Below, one piece after another: positions 8,891 through 17,948 of a stretch of DNA of 28,304 bases; positions within the stretch are counted from its first letter, which is position 1; each line of letters starts with the position of its first letter. This DNA comes from Tubiluchus corallicola (lineage: Eukaryota; Priapulida; Priapulimorpha; Priapulimorphida; Tubiluchidae), in contig JAQGDQ010000860.1 of the NCBI GenBank assembly GCA_030141605.1, positions 1 to 28,304 of the forward strand. Reading direction: 5' to 3'. Both the position numbers and the translations under genes were made by a program. Under the pieces are notes generated by a model. The model was not told the DNA's origin and made no database searches. It was given only the letters and a program-made list of their open reading frames with translations.

Positions 8891-10939
8891 ATGGAGCCAG
8901 GTTGTTCTGAACTCATGGACAAGTACAAGCAGCAGCAGGCATCATGCCTTCCAATGAGAAAATATCAAAAATTCAATAGAAGCAATACTGCCCGGGATGA
9001 AATTCTCCAAAAGCAAAAAAACATTCCAGAAGAAGCGAACCTTCCAGAAAATGAAGGTAAAAAGCTTACAAGAAAAGAGCAACTTGAAATGTGGCGTAAG
9101 GAGCGGTATGCAAAAAGAATGTCTGAACGTGTGAATAAGCAAAAGAAACCGTTCAAAGTTTATCACGTTTCACCAGATATATTTGGTGTAATGAAACAGG
9201 AAAAAGCTGATACTGCAACAGCTAAGAAAGGTAGTGGTCAGGAAAGAAAACCTGCTGTTGCCAAAATCCCAGAGAAAACTCAAAGGGGAATATTAATTGA
9301 TCCATGTAATAAACAGAAGGGAATGAAGCCAGGAAAGCTAAAAACAAGGTTTATGCCAAAACCTAATATCTCTTTTGCTCCTGAAAATTTTCTGTTTGGA
9401 GCACCATTAACAGAAAAACCGGCTGGTTCTTGCTGTTCGACACCACTGGTTCAGAAGTCGGAAAATATTGTACGCCTTGTTGATCCTATCATTTCATCTC
9501 AATCATCTGCATCAAATGAAGATAGCAAACAAACGAGAAATGATTCACCTGCGGATTTTAAAAACAAGGATTGCAAACAAAAAATAGAAATGAATCATAA
9601 TACAAAAGTTAATGACAAAGGGGTTGTGCAGCAAGAAGAATCGGAACTAACCCTTAATGAAGATCAAGAGCATAAACAGAAAACCAAAGGTAACCAAAGC
9701 TGTGATGGCAAAAGTAATGCTCAGTTTATGGCAGATGCCAATGTAAAAGAATTTTCTTTCACTGGAAAAGTGGATGCAGAACTTAAAAACAGGGGTTCAA
9801 TCTTTGGAGACACTTGTGCCATTGAACCTTTAAAGCACAACATGGACTTCAATGACAAACTCAAATGTGGTACTAAACTTTTATTAGAAGATCACACAGA
9901 GGAGCATTCGACATTAAGGCAAGCTGAAGAGGATTCTTGCCACTCCAGCAGCTCTAGTGTAAAAGCATTTCGAGATCTAATTGCTTCTACAACTGACCAA
10001 TATACAATGGAGATTGAGAAATGGAATCCAAAGATTGAGAATGCTCCAGAAGAAGTACAAGGTGAAATAAGATCTATTGTTGGACAAGCACAATTATTCA
10101 TGAACGAGCGACTGGCACAATTTCAGACCCTTGTCGATAACTGCGAGCACAAGCATGGCGAGAGAGAAACAACATCATCTGACTTGCAAGGATTTTGGGA
10201 TATGATCAATTATCAGGTGAATGACATCAAAAGGCAATTTGAAAAAATAGAGAGTCTGGAAATGAATAATTGGGAACACCTAGTCACTCCAAAGCCGAAA
10301 TATATTCAGAAAAGGGTGAAAAAGAAAAGAGGTGTCAGCGAGAAGTCAAAAGAAAGAGCAGCTGCTGCCCAATCTCGTTTAACAGCTTTTAGTGCTGCTT
10401 TGCGAACCCGTGCTGGTATGCAAAAGATGGCTGTTTATAGCCCAGTTGCGCAAGCTGCTTTAGAGAAAGCACGCCAAACGTCAAAACGTAAAGGTAGCTC
10501 AAAAGAAAACAAGTTGGCTCACTCATTGCGATGGTCTTGCAGACTCACAAAAATAAGTCTGCTGTACACACCACCTCAACAAAAAGAAACTATGTTAGAG
10601 GGTGAGGGTAGTGATTTGATAAAATTTTCCCCATTTGTATCGCCAAAGGGGACTATGTTAGTGGGTGAGGGTAGTGATTTGATAAAATTTTCCCCTTTTG
10701 TATCGCCAAAGGGGACTATGTTAGTGTGTGAGGGTAGTGATTTGATAAAATTTTCCCCTTTTGTATCGCCAAAGGGGACTATGTTAGTAGGTGAGGGTAG
10801 TGATTTGATAAAATTTTCCCCTTTTGTATCGCCAAAGGGGACTGATCATTCAGAAATGAATTGCCTTTTGGAACCGTGCTTGAGGAGATCTACACACTTC
10901 ACTGAAGGGGGGGAAGTGAAGGGACCATACGGTCATTAG
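8891..10939 (+). CDS. dlgap5: HURP/DLGAP5-like mitotic spindle protein
   Basis: This is a 682-residue protein of the DLGAP (GKAP) family, closest in layout to HURP/DLGAP5. In animals that protein binds kinetochore microtubules in the Ran-GTP/Aurora A pathway and stabilises the spindle. The N-terminus is basic and charged with a RKEQLEMWRKER-type helix at about 61-72, matching HURP's microtubule-binding half. Residues about 355-465 form the GKAP homology domain: KAFRDLIAS, VGQAQLFMNERLAQFQTLVD, and the hallmark DLQGFWDMINYQVNDI at about 431-446. A Lys/Arg-rich stretch follows at 465-545. The tail (about 567-650) is four 21-residue repeats containing EGSDLIKFSPFVSPKG, giving eight Ser-Pro sites. 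The start fits the acceptor 14 nt upstream. The coding region has no intron, unlike vertebrate DLGAP5, so a retrocopy or intron loss is possible. The frame is intact over 2 kb. It is somewhat shorter than the human protein. Confidence 0.85.
   Translation: MEPGCSELMDKYKQQQASCLPMRKYQKFNRSNTARDEILQKQKNIPEEANLPENEGKKLTRKEQLEMWRKERYAKRMSERVNKQKKPFKVYHVSPDIFGVMKQEKADTATAKKGSGQERKPAVAKIPEKTQRGILIDPCNKQKGMKPGKLKTRFMPKPNISFAPENFLFGAPLTEKPAGSCCSTPLVQKSENIVRLVDPIISSQSSASNEDSKQTRNDSPADFKNKDCKQKIEMNHNTKVNDKGVVQQEESELTLNEDQEHKQKTKGNQSCDGKSNAQFMADANVKEFSFTGKVDAELKNRGSIFGDTCAIEPLKHNMDFNDKLKCGTKLLLEDHTEEHSTLRQAEEDSCHSSSSSVKAFRDLIASTTDQYTMEIEKWNPKIENAPEEVQGEIRSIVGQAQLFMNERLAQFQTLVDNCEHKHGERETTSSDLQGFWDMINYQVNDIKRQFEKIESLEMNNWEHLVTPKPKYIQKRVKKKRGVSEKSKERAAAAQSRLTAFSAALRTRAGMQKMAVYSPVAQAALEKARQTSKRKGSSKENKLAHSLRWSCRLTKISLLYTPPQQKETMLEGEGSDLIKFSPFVSPKGTMLVGEGSDLIKFSPFVSPKGTMLVCEGSDLIKFSPFVSPKGTMLVGEGSDLIKFSPFVSPKGTDHSEMNCLLEPCLRRSTHFTEGGEVKGPYGH
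10588..10842 (+). repeat. In-frame 63-bp tandem repeat in the DLGAP5-like gene
   Basis: The ACTATGTTAG block starts units at about 10588, 10651, 10714 and 10777, exactly 63 bp apart. The four copies are nearly identical at the DNA level; differences include GTGGGT, GTGTGT and GTAGGT. This points to recent amplification. Each unit encodes a Ser-Pro pair (FSPFVSPK). Confidence 0.95.
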
Positions 10940-10999
10940 GTTATTACTTCAAGCTATTTGTTTATTATCGTAATTTGAAATTTCCTCTCATAATTTTGA

Positions 11000-11270
11000 A
11001 TACATGCATTAAAATCTTAGAAACTTTATGAAATTTCATTGCATGTGAAGATATACGTAGATTATTTAAATAACTATACATCTGTTTATTATCAGTTGCA
11101 TTAGAATCTTAGAAAGTTTATGCCATTTCATTGCATGTGAAGATATACGTAGATTATTTAAATAACTATGCATCTGTTTATTATCAGTTGCATTAGAATC
11201 TTAGAAAGTTTATGCCATTTCATTGCATGTGAAGATATACGTAGATTATTTAAATAACTATATATCAGCA
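11000..11270. repeat. 92-bp tandem repeat, about three copies
   Basis: The block GCATGTGAAGATATACGTAG recurs at 11041, 11133 and 11225 (period 92). It lies in the 3' flank or 3' UTR of the DLGAP5-like gene. Confidence 0.9.
11008..11013 (+). terminator. Possible ATTAAA polyadenylation signal
   Basis: The variant hexamer ATTAAA lies about 70 nt after the DLGAP5-like stop. The next canonical AATAAA on this strand that I see is at 12238. Which one is used cannot be told. Confidence 0.25.
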
Positions 11271-11653
11271 ATTTAATTCAAAGTCACAAAAATTTCTACT
11301 GTGTGCCATGGTCATGTTAACTTTTTTCTGTTGTGAGTTAAAGAAGTCTTCAAGTACATATATATGGATGCCTAATAATGTAAAAGTTTCTAATACAATT
11401 TTGCATTTATGTCTTTCATTATATTGTACTCGCCACATAGCTATGAACATTTTAAACCATTTTCAGACCTCCATTTAAAGTACAACGCTTTTAAGGCTGC
11501 TTTGCACTTAATCGTTATACCGATCAGTCCTCATCATTTGTTACACACATGTATACAAATTACATAGTGACATTAAGTTACATATACTGTACCTTAGTAC
11601 TGTATTCTATAAAGTTCTGTATGCTTTCTGAGTCAAGAACACAATTTTAGGAC

Positions 11654-11826
11654 ATGATGCTGTTCACGTATTCCGGTGACAAAATGCAAAATCAGATGGT
11701 GTTCAACAAGATCTACTCAAGAATCGAGACTTTAATATCTAGGTATACTTTTGCATTGCATAATGTATAGTTGTTAATTGTTTTTAATACTGTTTCTTTG
11801 TTTTTTGCAGGCTTTGCATTTCATGA
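11654..11826 (+). CDS. Possible two-exon micro-ORF, identity unknown
   Basis: An acceptor-like TTTTAG ends at 11650, followed three bases later by ATGATG. The frame runs to TCTAG/GTATAC (donor at 11743). A 68-nt intron with a strong tract (TTTCTTTGTTTTTTGCAG) ends at 11810, and the joined frame closes at TGA 11824-11826, giving about 34 residues. Within exon 1 it reads SGDKMQNQMVFNKIYSRIE. An AATAAA follows at 12238-12243. It could be the 3' end of a larger transcript or chance. Nothing is recognised. Confidence 0.2.
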
Positions 11827-12330
11827 CGTTTATTTGCTTTTGTAGCCTTTCTGATTACAACTTATAATTTACACATCTGTGGCATCAATGCAAGAAAGTT
11901 CTGGCAACAACTCCAGTCTCTAGGGAAGAAGAAATCAGCAGTTTGGCAGCAGACTCTAACCTCAATTATTTTCAACTCTCTTTCTGTAATTTTTTTATAA
12001 TCTTTCATATAAAAAGTTGGTACTAATACCTACTACTTTTACCCAATTTTTCCTTTTTCATTGCTAATTATACAATTTTTATGTAACTGTGATTTCTGTA
12101 TCAGTATAACGTATCTCAATATTAATTTTTGTCTATAAAAATAACTTTGCATACAACCTACTGTAATTTTTGCTGTTTATGTTGAATTTAACGTGTAATA
12201 TATTGCTTTGCCAATGTACATTGCACGTAATTGTGTAAATAAAGCTAAATTGAATTGAATATGTAAAAACTTGATAGGTTCGTTCCACACCGGTGTATAT
12301 CAGGCTTGCACACATCCCAGTGAAAAGCAG

Positions 12331-12642
12331 TCATTTAAAGAATCTCCTGTCACAGAAACGGAATGTTACTACAGTTTTTTGACACAGTCTGCTAGTTTAG
12401 TATTGGTTTCGTGCATTCATGAGTTAATCAGATTACTTACAGTTTCAATTTAATCATTTTAGCGTTACCACCGGCACCGTATTGATAAATTTCTATTTTA
12501 GCATCGTTTAATTCTGCCTGTAAGACGCATTTCCTTCTTCTAATGAAAGCAACGAAATTTTGCCTTTCTATGAGAACATTTCTGTCAGACAGTGTTATGA
12601 CCAAATTACCCATATAATTTGTTTTTTTAACATTTTGAAACA
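12331..12642 (-). CDS. Possible last two exons of an unrecognised minus-strand gene
   Basis: A 202-nt frame (12441-12642) is bounded by a good acceptor (CTCTCAATTTCCAG) and a consensus donor (ACT/GTAAGT). It reads like real protein, for example NLVITLSDRNVLIERQNF and IEIYQYGAGGNAKM. After a 94-nt intron with acceptor TTTCTGTGACAG, the phase-compatible exon closes at TGA 12331-12333 after five residues. The acceptor directly abuts the viral L-like fragment. This may therefore be a host exon next to an insertion, or a gene that captured viral sequence. I do not recognise the protein. Confidence 0.3.
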
Positions 12643-13540
12643 CTGGAAATTGAGAGAATAGTGAAATGGGAAAATTCCTCCCCTACAAACTCTCTTTAAA
12701 CTCAAGGACAGTTGCCGTCCGTTGTAATAAAGGTCTTTCCCATAGTTTAAGAATTTTTCTGAAACCAATGTTTCTTCTAACTTTAAAGTCAAACCTACTT
12801 CTTCAAATTTTCTCTTAATTAACTTGAGGAATAGTTCAGTTGCTTCTGTAACTCTTTTCCATTCCTCTGGAGGAATTGATCCGTCTTCTTCTTTATCTCT
12901 GACTTGATGGATGAGCACAAGGTCTTGATTGTCACCTTGATCGAGGATATAAAATTTAATCCCTGTTTGCTTAACTGCCTGCTTGATTAGATTGACAGTA
13001 TGGACAGTCCAAGGTTTCTGCTTAAGTCCCTCAAATCCTCCTCTAAATTTCTTAAAAGTGGTTTCTGGGTCAAAATCATGGCCCCTCTTATCAAGCACAT
13101 CATAATTTCCATCTATGAGATACTTGACAAAGTTAGCAAAGAACTCATGGGCTCTTGTAAACAAATTTTGAAATCCAAATAGGTGGTCTATCGTCTGGAG
13201 CAACGGATGGGTGGACTCACGTCTTATCTAATTACACCAGCTGTCTATGTCACAGATGATATAAGTCAAGATTACTGAATCTTTCCCAGTCATCATTTTC
13301 ATTAGCTTCTGCTTTTTAGTCTTTAGCTGAAGCTCGTTGTCTGACATGGTAATCTCAGGATAAAGAGGCAGGATATGATCTGCAATACGATGCTCTGTCT
13401 CCACAATGTATCATCTGGCAATTGCAGTCATCAGAATAGCAAACATTCTGGAAACTTCATTTCCCCTTTTTTTTCCTTAACCCAATTACATCGTCAGCAA
13501 ATGGAATCCCATTAGCGCCGGTTTCTAGATAGATGAATGG
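12595..13540 (-). pseudogene. Endogenous viral element: L-polymerase fragment of a mononegavirus-like RNA virus
   Basis: About 300 codons match the conserved core of the L protein (RNA-dependent RNA polymerase) of non-segmented negative-strand RNA viruses. In order on the minus strand are a basic KKRG..VSRMF segment (about 13440-13490) and a motif-A-like D..SW.N site near 13230-13250. Next come EGLKQKPWT with a following TV..I (motif B region, about 12980-13025) and the catalytic GDNQ (12925-12936), a tetrapeptide diagnostic of this order. A YGKDLYYNG..L..SLKR segment follows. The frame is kept throughout but carries TGA at 13411-13413 and TAG at 13228-13230, the latter right after motif A. 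It lacks the capping and methyltransferase regions. It is thus a non-functional fossil integrated into the genome. The virus family is not resolved. Recognisable similarity fades below about 12680; the open frame itself ends at 12595. Confidence 0.85.
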
Positions 13541-14017
13541 CTAAATATGAACGTTTGTTTATTAAACCACTATTAATCACATTACATTACAAACAAATAA
13601 ACAAAACATTTTAACGTTTACTAGAGGCAAAATCCACATACAAACGAATATTGTGAGTCAAGTGTAGAAAATAAATACCAATTAAAAGCCTATATAATCC
13701 CAACAGATACTGAAGTTCTTTACCGTATTATTATGTTTACAAAAGGAGTAACACCTACAAGGTGTTCCCATTACTCAAAAAAAAATTAAAACTAGGCATT
13801 TTCCTAGTTTGGTCAAGTCTCGAAAATCCCTCTGATGATTCCAATTGATTGACGAAAAAGTTTTTCGAGCCGCACTATTGGTTAATCTGCAGAAACGCTC
13901 AATATGAGTTTGAAATGGTTGAATTAAAGAAAGACTTAATATCGTCTGCAACATTTATATGATTTAACCACAAGTTTTTTTATGCATATACTGGCATTGT
14001 TCATTTTCTCTTTTCAG

Positions 14018-14137
14018 GCTGTGGCCAAAAGAGGTTTTCTATCTTTCAACTATGTAAGGATTTCACATTTGGTGTTGAAGAAAAATGACAACAACTTCAA
14101 GCATGGATTGTCGTCTACACTTTCAGGCAGATTTTAA
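14018..14137 (+). other. Possible terminal exon, unknown gene
   Basis: A strong acceptor (TTTTCTCTTTTCAG) ends at 14017. The next bases are open for 39 codons (AVAKRGFLSFNYVRISHLVL...) to a TAA at 14135. There is no partner exon or homology, so confidence is low. Confidence 0.15.
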
Positions 14138-14988
14138 AGTCGGTGCTGCCATCTGGATGCAAAAACCAGCAAGAATTTAAATATGGACTGCCATCAAAAC
14201 TGTTGGAAAGAATATGGCACGTGCTGCCATCTAGCAGTGTAAACCAATCTAAACTTTTCATAGTCCTGTGAAAAGCAACGCCATGATGCAACTGGTGTGA
14301 TCGGTTTTGAATTTTGTGCCACCACCCCCCCCTCTGAATATTTGTGTGCCCTCCTGTGTAAAAACTATGAGAAATTTTAATACATGCACTACACTGAAAA
14401 TACCGTATACAATACAGAAGTGACTTGAAACCAAGTCTTACCAATCCTTTGATGGGTACAGTGGGTTATCCATTTGATGTCAATCTTATATTAGTTACTT
14501 AAATGAAAACTTTAATGATTAGTATTAAAAATAATTTGTCATTCATTAGGATTCATTTTAGTGATATGATCATAACATGGTATATTGTTCATCATGTCTT
14601 AAAACGCTTTTTCAATATATTTAATAAAAGCCTTAATTACTCTTAAATAATTATTTCCCGTTAAGAGTAAAAACTTATCTCAGTAAACGGCTTTATGCAT
14701 CTTACATAAGGGGGCTTTTTTTAAAAATGTGTAGTTAGACATCCATGCTTATGGTTAAAGTTAAAATTTTAATATATTGCAAGTATTAAAGTATCAAAAC
14801 TATAATTTCACTTTTTTCCCAAAAAGTACTGAATTCTGGCAAGTTTCCCAAGTTTGATAACTCGATCCTGATTGCACTTTCAAGGACAATGACGACACTC
14901 GCCATCTATTGTTAAAATGTGTAAATAAACTTTGTAATAAACTTAACGTAACATAATATAAGTGTAATATTTAACCACTGTAAATACT
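14138..14988. other. AT-rich region without a recognised gene
   Basis: The minus-strand 109-codon open frame at 14115-14444 shows no recognisable motif. Its forward strand has two GTGCTGCCATCT copies (near 14143 and 14228). I see no gene. Confidence 0.3.
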
Positions 14989-15032
14989 GTTTGTTGTTGT
15001 TGTTGTTATTCTTGTTATTGTTATTGTTGTTG

Positions 15033-15079
<47 letters not shown>

Positions 15080-15111
15080 GTTATTATTATTATTACTATT
15101 ATTATTATTGC
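14989..15111. repeat. GTT/ATT trinucleotide microsatellite
   Basis: A run of (GTT)n grades into (ATT)n. The poly-Leu open frame over it is an artefact of the repeat. Confidence 0.95.
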
Positions 15112-17077
15112 ATTTTATTGTGTATTTTGATGACGATTATAGCCCATGTGAGGGGTTTTGCCTACGTAGTTTTTTCTTCATTGCAATGTATTGCATTGTT
15201 TATGTAATGTTTTGTAACTAATAATTGCAATTGTAACTGTATGGATTGTAAATTGTTAATAAATGATATGAAAAATATCTGCTGTTTAGGCAAAAATTTG
15301 TGATCGTTTTCAGCGCCACGATGGTAACTGCTCTGCTTCACTAAAAGCCATGATTTCAATCAGTAACTGCTGCTTAGGGACCATTTCCTAGTCACAAATA
15401 GCAGTGTTGCTTAACACAAGGCAATAAGAAGGAAAGTGGAAGGGTCTTTAAATATAAGACTGCGTCATGGAGTATAATATCCCTTTGTTAGTGAGGTCGC
15501 GATCTTATAGTACAATGTAGCAGTGAAATTAAACTGTAAATTTTTAAAGGTACATGGAAACCTGTCAAAATGACCAAATGATACAGAGGAACAAGATGTT
15601 TGGTCTGCCTTGCATTGTATTTAACGAATGGGTGACCCCTTGTCGGTTGTTGCTCTGAGTGGTTTTGTTAGTCGTACTGATTCAGGCTGTTTATCACATT
15701 GCGAAATAACCCTACTCACGTGTAAGTGTAGCTAAGACGACCTTGTTGACATCAAGCATATAAGTCTAGCACTCCGCCTCCGCTGTGACGTAAGCACGCC
15801 TAGAATCATTCGGAACAAGAGAACAGCTGTCTTTTGAAAACGACAGCAGACAACTAATCAGCAGATAAACTTTTTCATACGATTTTGCAGCTATTTTTGC
15901 AGGAAATTAACACTTCAAGCAGCCAAAAATGAGTCTTCTATTTAAACACAATGTATAGCCTATTTAAACACAAGTTTCAAAGTACTACAAAATGCAGAGA
16001 CATAAGTATAATTATAAAGAAATGAAGCCACTTAGCCTTGCTTTATGATAAATGTGCAAAACGTAAGTGCCATTGAACATACGAACATAATTATTTATCG
16101 TGCCTGCGATGTAGTCTTACCAATGGCATCTTTTAACCATAAGTATAACTAGAAAAACAGCGTAAAATTAATAAATATTACGTTTGTATATAATGTAAGT
16201 TTCGACAATATTTGAATTAATTTCAACCGTGAAGATCTCATTGACGTTTATAAAAACTTGCCAGAAATGAATACGTTTTGCTTAAAAATTTCTAAAGACA
16301 TTTAGCCTAATTTTGGGGGTTTCTATGAATACGCTTGCTTATTCATAATCATTCCAGTTGTCACGGACTCCCATGGATGCGTCCCATCAACTCCCGGGGT
16401 AGATCTCGACTATTGTTGACCAAGACCGACTAGCTTATTTCTTACAACCTGCGCAAACTTGCTTAGAGGTGCATAGGCAACCATTTTTACATGCAGGTTT
16501 AACCTTGAATCATTCATACTTGCTAAACGCGGGCTTCATTATCTGTTGTTATCAATTTCTTCTCAGTTCTGTTCGGGTAGACCGTTTGAAGTTTAAGAAC
16601 TGAAAGGCAACGTAATACGACCAGTCTAACCTCGTTAGGTTAATTTGTCGTTTTTGATAATTGACCCAACTTGCAAAGTCAAAGCTAAACTAAACTATTT
16701 TACTGTAGCAAAATGGTTTAATCAGCCACCTAGAGACGTGAGCTCTATGTATTTGTTCCTATAATAAAGGAAACCACACTATGTATTGACACTAATTCAC
16801 TTGTAATTTCAGTCGATAATAAGAAAATCTGGTACCAGGTCAATGTTTCCTCCGATAATGGTGGTCAAAACGCAGCTAAATGTCCCGGAAAGTCGCGGCG
16901 TTAATTAAGCTGTGTAGGGATGTGAAAGATCTTGCACGCTGATTGGGCAGTCAACGAGAATGACTGAGGTTATGCTTGACGTCAGTGGATTCAGTGATTC
17001 ACTTTAGAAGTACATAGTCTTGGTAACTGTTCACATACAGTGTCACCATGAACATCCGCTTGGATGAGCCCATACTG
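15112..17077. other. Intergenic region, nothing recognised
   Basis: There is no long open frame and no recognisable exon on either strand. A CRE/ATF-like TGACGTAA occurs near 15785. Nothing else is supported. Confidence 0.3.
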
Positions 17078-17775
17078 TTGAAAGATGAATCCAAGCTTAA
17101 GCCCGACTGGTGAAAGATGAATCCAAGCTTAAGCCTGGCTGGTGAAAAATGAATCCAAGCTTAAGCCCAGATGGTGAAAGATGAATCCAGGCTTGGGCCC
17201 GGCTGGTGAAAGATGAATCCAGGCTTGGGCCCGGCTGGTGAAAGATGAATCCAAGCTTAAGCCCGGCTGGTGAAAGATAAATTCAGACTTTGGCCCAGCA
17301 GCTGAAAGACGAATTCAGGCTTGAGCCCGGCTGATGAAAGACGAATTCAGGCTTGTGCACGGCTGGTGAAAGATGAATTCAGGCTAGGACCCGGCTGGTG
17401 AAAGATGAATTCAGGCTTATGCACGGCTGGTGAAAGACGAATTCAGGCTTATGCACGGCTGATGAAAGATGAATTCAGGCTTGTGCACAGCCGATGAAAG
17501 ATGAATTCAGGCTTGTGCACGGCTGATGAAAGATGAATTCAGGCTTGGGCCCGGCTGATGAAAGACGAATTCAGGCTTGTGCACGGCTGATGAAAGACGA
17601 ATTCAGGCTTGTGCACGGCTGATGAAAGACGAATTCAGGCTTGTGCACGGCTGATGAAAGATGAATTCAGGCTTGGGCCCTGCTGTTGAGACATGAATTC
17701 AAGCTTGGGCCCGGCTGGTGAAAGATGAAACCAGGCTTGTGCACAGCTGGTGAAAGATGAATTCAGGCTTTCACG
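17078..17775. repeat. 32-bp tandem repeat, about 22 copies
   Basis: Units of 32 bp share GAAAGATGAATTCAGGCTTG. Repeated GAATTC sites fall at 17343, 17375, 17407 and 17439. A sub-family at the left has AATCCAAGCTTAAGCC instead. It lies just beyond the 3' end of the protease gene. Confidence 0.95.
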
Positions 17776-17862
17776 TGAGGCAAGAGAAGAGTGAGAGCCT
17801 TTGGATTAATTTTGTTACAACAAGTAGATAAAATAGTGTTACATTTTAGATAACTTAAACAT

Positions 17863-17868
17863 TTTATT
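17863..17868 (-). terminator. Polyadenylation signal of the protease gene
   Basis: The minus strand reads AATAAA about 80 nt after the protease stop codon (17949-17951). This spacing suits a short 3' UTR. Confidence 0.5.
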
Positions 17869-17948
17869 ATTATTTCACTATTTTTACATTTCATTTTGAT
17901 CTTTGTATTCAGGGCTGTCCAATAATTATTTTTTGTTTCCACTGTAAT

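Noticed and set aside
10924-10937. 14-bp identity (CCATACGGTCATTA) between the end of the DLGAP5-like gene and repeat units A and A'
   Set aside because: A single 14-bp match within a 28-kb self-comparison is expected by chance, and the flanks do not align.
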